From Acanthococcus lagerstroemiae (taxonomy: Eukaryota; Arthropoda; Insecta; Hemiptera; Eriococcidae), in contig CM063113.1 of assembly GCA_031841125.1 (NCBI GenBank), forward strand, positions 57,653,211 through 57,717,210: a DNA stretch of 64,000 nt, given 5' to 3'. Under the pieces are notes generated by a model. It was given only the letters and a program-made list of their open reading frames with translations. It did no database searches and was not told the DNA's origin. A program made the position numbers and the translations under genes. Positions 57,600-64,000 of the stretch are shown in pieces. The stretch's first letter is position 1. Each line of letters starts with the position of its first letter.

Positions 57600-58020
57600 T
57601 TTTTATTAGTGAACAAAACGTGGACCATAGGAAAACCAGAGAAGAGAAAGATCGAAGCTTTTGGGGTGTGGTGCTATAGGCGGATGCTTAGCATTAAATG
57701 GACGGATAAGGTAAGACACGAGGAAGCACTTTACCGAGTAGGAGGTAAAATGGATGTTTGGAATTATCTGAAGAGAAGGAGAGATAAACTAATGGGGCAT
57801 AATTTGAAGCACCCAGGAATAATATCACTGCTGCTAGAAGGATGAGTGGAAGGAAAGAATTGGGTAGGTCGGCAAAGATTCCAGTATGTTCAACAGATAA
57901 TCCAGGATGTCAAATGTAAGCGTTATTACGAAATGAAAGAACTTGCACAAGATAGGGAGAAATGGAGAGCGGCATCAAACCGGTCGTAAGACTGATAACC
58001 TTATCATCATCATCATCAGG
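57600..58020 (+). pseudogene. Non-LTR retrotransposon C-terminal fragment with (ATC)n tail
   Basis: Translates as I-E-A-F-G-V-W-C-Y-R-R-M-L, D-K-V-R-H-E-E-A-L, R-R-D-K-L-M-G-H-N-L, then across a TGA at 57843 to W-x-G-R-Q-R-F-Q and R-E-K-W-R-A-A-S-N-R. It ends in TGATAACCTTATCATCATCA about 20 bases later. This is the usual C-terminus and microsatellite tail of a 5'-truncated non-LTR element. It lies in the intron following the Ig exon. Confidence 0.85.
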
Positions 58021-58029
58021 GGAAAAAAA

Positions 58030-58725
58030 GAAGTTAAGATTAGAAGTTATCGTGAAATATGGATTGAGGAAGGATTTGATTTATATGGTCGAAAATTTGA
58101 TGCCCAGGTCCCTTTGTGGGGATTGTAAACAGAGCAAACAACCCCAACTGCCCTCTACCGTCAGTCCTGGTGAGATTAGATATTAGGCTGACGGGTTCAA
58201 GAGACGGAAGAAAAAAATTGAGTCCTTGATTCCTATGACTCCAGTGGAAAAACAATCTTTTAAAAATATCATCATTCTTATATTTAAGGAGTAATTTTCC
58301 AAAAATGGTTACATCAAGTAAAATAACTTTTCAGAAAATAGGAAGAACTGTTTATTATAAAACATAGTATTCTTATGGATAATAGGGATCATTGAACCTC
58401 AATATCTCGGTTTTTAAGTCTGATATAACGTTATATGGCAGTTTGACCGACTAACGGATAACTCAGAATTTGAAATTTTATGTGTAGCCGAGCGATATGA
58501 TAGTTTAATAAACTTACGAATAAGGCAACACTTAACATTTTGAACGTAGCCGTTTCTTTAAAATTACTCTTCATTTTCAATTTATAAGGCTTTTTCTGTT
58601 TTGCTTTCTTATCTGAATTTTGAATCTGCACTCGACCACGAGAAATAAAATGTTTTTCAAAAATGATGATGAGTTACACATATCAGAGGTTCCTCACATT
58701 TATATGGGATTGGCGCGAGGAACAT
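58030..58725. other. No recognised gene
   Basis: A+T-rich sequence with short frames only. Confidence 0.45.
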
Positions 58726-58729
58726 AGTG

Positions 58730-59342
58730 GCAGTTTCTATAAAAAGGGGTAACTTTGTCGATCCGACGAATTTTGAGTTACGAATAGTACGTAATAGAGG
58801 AATGAACACTCGTTCCAAGGAGCTGTCGGCGAGATCTGTAGCGTTTTCTTTTGCGGAGATACATACAAGTGAGTGTAACAAGAACGCGCGAAAACATGTT
58901 TTCGAGAAAAATGCGTCTAAAGTTAGACACACCTTTTTCTCCCACTCCTTCAAGCGACCGTAACTCGCCGCGGAGTCACGTTACCATCCTCGACGAGGGC
59001 TTGTTGGAAAGGTAATTTTTCGCTCTTCTACGTGGTAACAATTCAGAACATCGGATTTATTCGTGAGCTCCGAAAAACCGCGAAGAAGCGATGCAGACAT
59101 TTGCATTCTTTTCTAATTCTCTGTCATAATTCTTTTTCTCTCTCTCTCTCTCTCTCTCTCCCTCTTCGCTCTCACACCCGTAAATTTTGTCTCTTTGTTA
59201 TTGCGATGTTTTTTCTGTAGAAATCGACCAAAATCCCAAAATTGATTGTTTCGACCAAACATTTTTTCCCCTTTTTTCGCGTTTTCTGAGACTTTGATCG
59301 ATCGACAAAGTTACCCCTTTTTATAGAAACTGCCATTATGTT
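58730..59342. mobile_element. 0.6 kb inverted-end element G, copy 2
   Basis: Ends GAACATAGTGGCAGTTTCTA and TAGAAACTGCCATTATGTTC pair along at least 45 bp (through AAAAAGGGGTAACTTTGTCG). The body matches 33340-33949, with a longer (CT)n tract at 59138-59162. Confidence 0.92.
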
Positions 59343-60290
59343 CTAGGAAAGGAGTTGTGAACACAAAAAATTCCAAATAAAATTTACAATTTTCAGTGAA
59401 TAAGCCAACGGAAAGAAAAACTCATCCTCATTTTCTCTACTAAATCCCAGAATTATCCGACTTTCCCGAATTTTGTGAATAACGACTGAAATGTTATAAA
59501 ATTTCTCACTACAGCAAAAAAAATATTAATTTTCCGACTGAGTGTGGAAGTTTTTTAATTTTTAGGTATAATTTCACGAATGGGGAGGGGCTACCCTCCC
59601 ACATTTCCCTCCCATCGATTCTGCACAACGATTCTTGTGTTCTCTTTTTGTATACAATTTTGAAAACTTCGCCTCCACATCTCTTCGCCGCCAAGAAAAG
59701 AAAACCGAATCTAGTATCAAGATTAGGAAACAAAATTAGAAACATAAATCATCTGATACAGAAATCATAAAAAATACCGCAGAAGGGAACAAACTATTTA
59801 TAACAAGCAGCAATGCTGCACGACTAGGGTCGGCAAATGCTGCAATTCCTATCGTCTGAATTCTGCTAAACATTAACGCACTCTATATTCATCAATAATA
59901 AACATCCCACAAAACGACAAAACTACAAACTACAACAGAATCGCCATCCATATTACCACTTGATAACGTCTGAGTACTGAACAACTTGAAGAACATGAAC
60001 ATGAAGATGAAGAAGAAGAAGAAGAATAAAAAGCGATTGTAATAGGGTCTAGCCGACCCTAAAAATGAAGAAACAAATAAATGCAGGTTTGCAATGGACC
60101 ACAATCTTATAGATTCAAACAATCGAAAAATATGCAACAGAGAAGCAGTTAATGACTTAATAACAGAATAGGTACTACAAAGAACTATATAAGGATATAT
60201 AGACAACAAACAACCAAATAAATCGAACCTATGAACAAACACAATAGACCATTTACCATCATTTCTAAAACATACAAGTCCAGGTTATAG
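59343..60290. other. No recognised gene; short GAA microsatellite
   Basis: GAAGATGAAGAAGAAGAAGA at 60003-60027. No motif in the 116-codon minus frame crossing it. Confidence 0.45.
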
Positions 60291-60304
60291 TAAAGTAACT
60301 AAAA

Positions 60305-60790
60305 CATAATCAAAGTCCAGGACACGATGACATCACCAATGAGCTCATTAAAATGGGAGAAGATGAAATGGTAACACAACAAACAAAACTGTTCAATCTT
60401 GGAAAAAGCAAAAATACCAGAAGACTGGACATTGTTTCATATAATACTACTTTCAAAAAAAAAGAAAAAAAAAGAGAGACAGGCACAAAATAGCTAACTA
60501 CCGACCCATCACCCTTAGCCCAACAATAGTAAAAATTGTCTCTAAAACAACAGAAAACGTACTCAAACAAACACTAGTATGCCAACAGCCAATCGAACAG
60601 GCAGGATTTTGGCAAGCATACTCGACTATATGCACCATATCAATACAGTCCTGCAAATTATGGAAACAAGTAAAAATAAGTAACGAATATCTATAATAAG
60701 CAGCTTATTTACATACGTCTAATCGATTATAATAAGGCATTCGACTCCCAAAAGCACAACTTGGAAGTTAACTTGCAAAACGAGAACTTA
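60305..60790 (+). pseudogene. RTE-like reverse-transcriptase fragment, decayed
   Basis: Reads Q-S-P-G-H-D-D-I-T-N-E-L-I-K-M-G at 60314 on, then L-F-N-L, N-Y-R-P-I-T-L-S-P-type words after a frameshift near 60497 (C-T-A-C-C-G-A-C-C-C), Q-A-G-F-W near 60600, and D-Y-N-K-A-F-D-S-Q-K near 60726-60755. Multiple frameshifts. Neither 5' nor 3' end is complete. Confidence 0.8.
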
Positions 60791-60798
60791 TTCCAACT

Positions 60799-60930
60799 AA
60801 TAGCATAACACCCGCTGATTGGACAGAGACTGCACAACCATAGACAACCAATAGGAGCACACAACTAATAACACTCACTGATTGGGTAGACTACATAACC
60901 ACAGACAACCAATAGGTGCACACGACTAAA
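60799..60930 (+). repeat. ~64 bp tandem pair carrying ATTGG and CCAAT boxes
   Basis: CTGATTGG ... AGACAACCAATAGG(A/T)GCACAC(A/G)AC occurs twice (first CTGATTGG 60815, second 60879). Each unit holds one ATTGG and one CCAAT. Confidence 0.75.
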
Positions 60931-61009
60931 CAGGTTCACCATACGGTACTACTCTCGACTATGATTACAAGACCACAAGACACAAGTCTCATTTAGGGTA
61001 CTCACTGAT

Positions 61010-61072
61010 GATGGCATAACAGCCGAAAGCGCTCTGTACTACAGAGGAAGAAAAAGTGAATTGGCACACCCT
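61010..61072 (-). repeat. Family F arm, single copy
   Basis: GATGGCATAACAGCCGAAAG, CGCTCTGTACTACAGAGGAA and GTGAATTGGCACACCCTAC form the reverse complement of the left half of 34772-34882. No partner arm was seen. Confidence 0.8.
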
Positions 61073-64000
61073 ACAGATGGAATCATGGTTTTTTATCAAC
61101 CGCGGTGGAATTCGCGTATTGATTTAAGTTATCACTTCATGAGTCAATGTAATCAGTTATCCTGGTTTCGTTGTAATCGACTTAATCGAGTATCACTTAA
61201 CCGCATCACCTCCCCTCTCCATATTTTCTTTAATTTACGACGCTTTTCTAATGCGATTAAACGACTCATTGATCGTTTAAGCTCGATGCGAACCTGATTC
61301 AAAGAAAAACATTCCCCCAACTGTCGAAATTTCTGTCTTCTTTTTCGCGTCGCAACAGGAGAAAAAAAAAAAAAAAAAAAAAAAAGGACAGAAAAGAAAA
61401 AGAAAAAAGAAAACGCAAACGAAGAAAGAGAAACGAGCAAAGAATCTCGTCCCTTTATCACGAGCTAAACAGTGCTTTGAAAATTAAATTGTTCGACTAA
61501 AAAGTTTTCCTACTTAATTCGAATCGTTTATAACATATTTTCTCAATTTATTCGGAAAAATCCGATTCATAACGGTTAGAAAAAACTTTTAATGAGACGT
61601 TTAACTAAATTCGCCGATAAAAATTAAGAACACTTTTAAATTGTTGTGAATTATGAAGGACAAGTTGTAAACTTGGCGACGGCAGTTTTTGCAAATTAAC
61701 GCCTTTATCTACTCCACCGACGATGAGACTTCGCCGGGTGGCCTCTTAATGCGGCTGTTCCGACCCTCCAGAGAGGCAAAACGCACTCAGTTTAGGTTGT
61801 TCGTGAACCCTTTACCTTCTGTCTTCTGTTTTTTTCTTCATCTATATCCTTCTCCATCTCTCGGTTTCTATCTCTCTACCCGGTAATTAAAACGGACTGG
61901 GCGAACGTCGCCACCGAAGCAGTTCCAGCGTCTAGACGAATTTCCACATCACCGTTGAATCTGGAATCACCCTTCGCGAATTTTCTTCGAGTCAAGTTTA
62001 AACTATTCCGCGTATCTGAGGGGCTTGAATGCGGAAGGTTGTGAAGAGCGGGGTCGGCGGCGGCGACACTAGGTAGGATATTATCAAGTCGTTTAGTCGC
62101 AATCAGTAACGGTACGCGGTCTCAGGTGGCAACACTGTCATCACTCATCGTGATATATCACTACGACACTATTTTGACGTCTAATCAATTTCGAGACCCT
62201 CCCCGGGAAACGGCTCGAGAGTATGACATATTATTATGTATATTTTCGGCGAGCATTTACGCCAAGCAGACCCTTTTGAATAGGCGATACCCGAAATTTT
62301 TCAAATGAGAGCTTCGTCGGTCAGTGAGGAAGGGGGGGGGGCAGGAAACACGAGGTGTATATTTAATTACGCCCCGACGACGAACACAAGGTGAATATAT
62401 TTCGAGAAAAATGTACACGATAATGAAAGAGAAAGAACGAGTGTACAAGACGAGCAAAAGAAAGAAGGAAAAAAAAGGAAAAGAAGAAAAAAAGGGCTAA
62501 ATAGTATAAAGAAATAAAAAAGACGGCGTGTAATAAAATAAGAAACATCGGTACACCGATCACGTATTACATTACCGTGTACCGAACGATGAACTGTCCA
62601 AGAAAATGTTTCTTATAGAGTCTTTTACTTTCCTTATTTGGAACATCTTTCTTCTGCGGAAACGGTAGCTGAGGTAACGATTTGACAATACGAGAGGAAA
62701 AAAAAAGTAAAATAAAACAGGGGGGATAAAAGGGCTGAAATTGAAAGACGGGTCTGTAGAATTTCAAAAGCGGCAAACTTTTTTAGTCGCACGAAGAGCA
62801 GATGACGTAAAATTTAATTTGTACGAATTAGTTCGGTTTTTAGTTCGAACAAATCATTTAGAAAGGCGCTGATATTTGTGAATAAGTTATTACATGACGA
62901 GAATTCGTCCTCGGTTTATGCCCCAAACGAAAGGGATGCGATAGGGTGAAACATGTTTTCTTTACGTACGTCTGTGGAAAAGCGTAGACAGAATGCTAAA
63001 AAAGCTACACATTTGGCGAACACTTCGATATGCTTCGATATCGGTGAAAATTTAAAAAATATAACGTCGCTTTGGATCTCGTTCGAAAACTGCACAAAAA
63101 TGAGCATCGAAGTTGTTAGAGACGGTGGTAGGAGGCTTGAGAACAGGGGCTTAAGCTCCAGAAACTGCCTGAAGTCGCGACGTCCCCGGCAAGCCTGATT
63201 TCCAACCCCTCTTTTTGGAAAAAGCGAGCATTATGGGGTTTGAGCCTCCCTCTTCCCAATGAAATCATTCTATCTCGGTCTCTGAAATCAACCTCAGTTT
63301 TGACAAGGTACCAATTAACCGCGACTTCGAGAAAAAGAGCCTTTTCGCTTTCATTTGTATCGCAGGGAAGGAGGGAGCTCGTTGCAACATTTTTTAAACC
63401 CTTGTAAAAAATTTTCAATGGCCTCTAAAAACTAGAAAAATATGTCACACTGTAGTTCAGATATTATGCTTCCAGTTGATTTATTCGATTTTGTGTCTGG
63501 CGTTTACTTAGTAATTTTTCAAAATAGTGTGGCAACCAACTTCTTTCCAAAAAGTGTAAAGTACATCGCAACAGGTAATGAGGCACATTGCAACGTTGGT
63601 ATAAACCAATAAAAACGCTCTAAATTAAGACCAAACGTATAATTTTCAAAAACCTAGGCCTAAATTAGCTTAAATTACGTATTTTAATTATTTACATTTA
63701 GAACCGTAATGCAGGTATTACTGAATGTAGAAGAAATATTTTGCCTTCTTCTGTGGTATTTGACTTATGAAAAGCCGTAAAATAAGTTTTACTTGCGATA
63801 GTGGAACCTGAAGAACACGTCTCGAGGTAACCGAGAAAGTCACCTTCAGATATCACTTGAAGAATTCGGTTTTTAGATTGGCATCAACGCGTTCTAAAAC
63901 TTGGCTGACATAGATACCGACATCAAGGTTTTCGAATTTTCTTCTTCTCATCGAATTCTACCAAAATAAAATAAGGGGCACATTGCAATACTTTGAAAGG
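61073..64000. other. No recognised gene; poly-A, CpG-rich patches
   Basis: A26 at about 61360-61385 followed by purine-rich sequence. CpG-rich patch at 61700-62110 (GTCGGCGGCGGCGAC at 62053). Short frames up to 102 codons on both strands lack motifs. It lies in the intron after the Ig exon, where the next exon was not seen. Confidence 0.45.

Overview
The window looks like nuclear DNA of an insect. The only recognisable host gene is a member of the insect Dpr-interacting-protein/lachesin family of neuronal immunoglobulin adhesion molecules. A mitochondrial nad5 fragment in the window is very A+T rich and reads as insect-type mitochondrial code. The order cannot be fixed from sequence alone; a hemipteran is a guess. 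Almost everything else is non-coding: transposon remnants, satellites and fold-back elements. No bacterial operon, CRISPR array, rRNA gene or functional tRNA gene was seen.

Host gene. Two plus-strand exons, 37015-37121 and 56741-56948, encode the first Ig domain. They are separated by a 19.6 kb phase-0 intron. The 5' exons (signal peptide) should lie upstream but were not identified. The 3' exons (later Ig domains, C-terminal anchor) lie beyond the right edge.

Layout. 1-5046: dispersed repeats and a ~155 bp satellite interrupted by a small hAT-like insertion. 5047-6018: 3' end of a dead RTE-like retrotransposon. 6.0-15.7 kb: unrecognised DNA, CpG-rich patches, small hAT-like elements, 127 bp tandem repeats, and one segment bounded by good splice signals (13187-13379). 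15.8-18.0 kb: tRNA-derived SINE, terminal-inverted-repeat elements, and a 122 bp satellite. 21.07-22.7 kb: a dead RTE-like element on the minus strand, split by a nuclear copy of mitochondrial nad5. 22.7-31 kb: degenerate GAGTC-type repeats and further element copies. 33.3-34.0 kb: a 0.6 kb inverted-repeat element whose sister copy is at 58.7-59.3 kb. 37.1-56.7 kb (the intron): a nest of elements, including a 5.6 kb inverted-repeat structure with two insertions, a hAT-like element inside another, a fold-back inside a third, and a retrotransposon with reverse transcriptase and RNase H domains interrupted by a hAT-like insertion. 57.4-61.1 kb: further retrotransposon pieces and repeats. 61-64 kb: no recognised gene.

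Best-supported observations: (1) the two DIP/lachesin exons; (2) a roughly 275 bp nad5 reading frame, open only in mitochondrial code, inside a dead retrotransposon; (3) about a dozen hAT-like elements with inverted ends, several with perfect 8 bp target duplications; (4) a fold-back family in which two copies share a central core but have different, still self-complementary arms.
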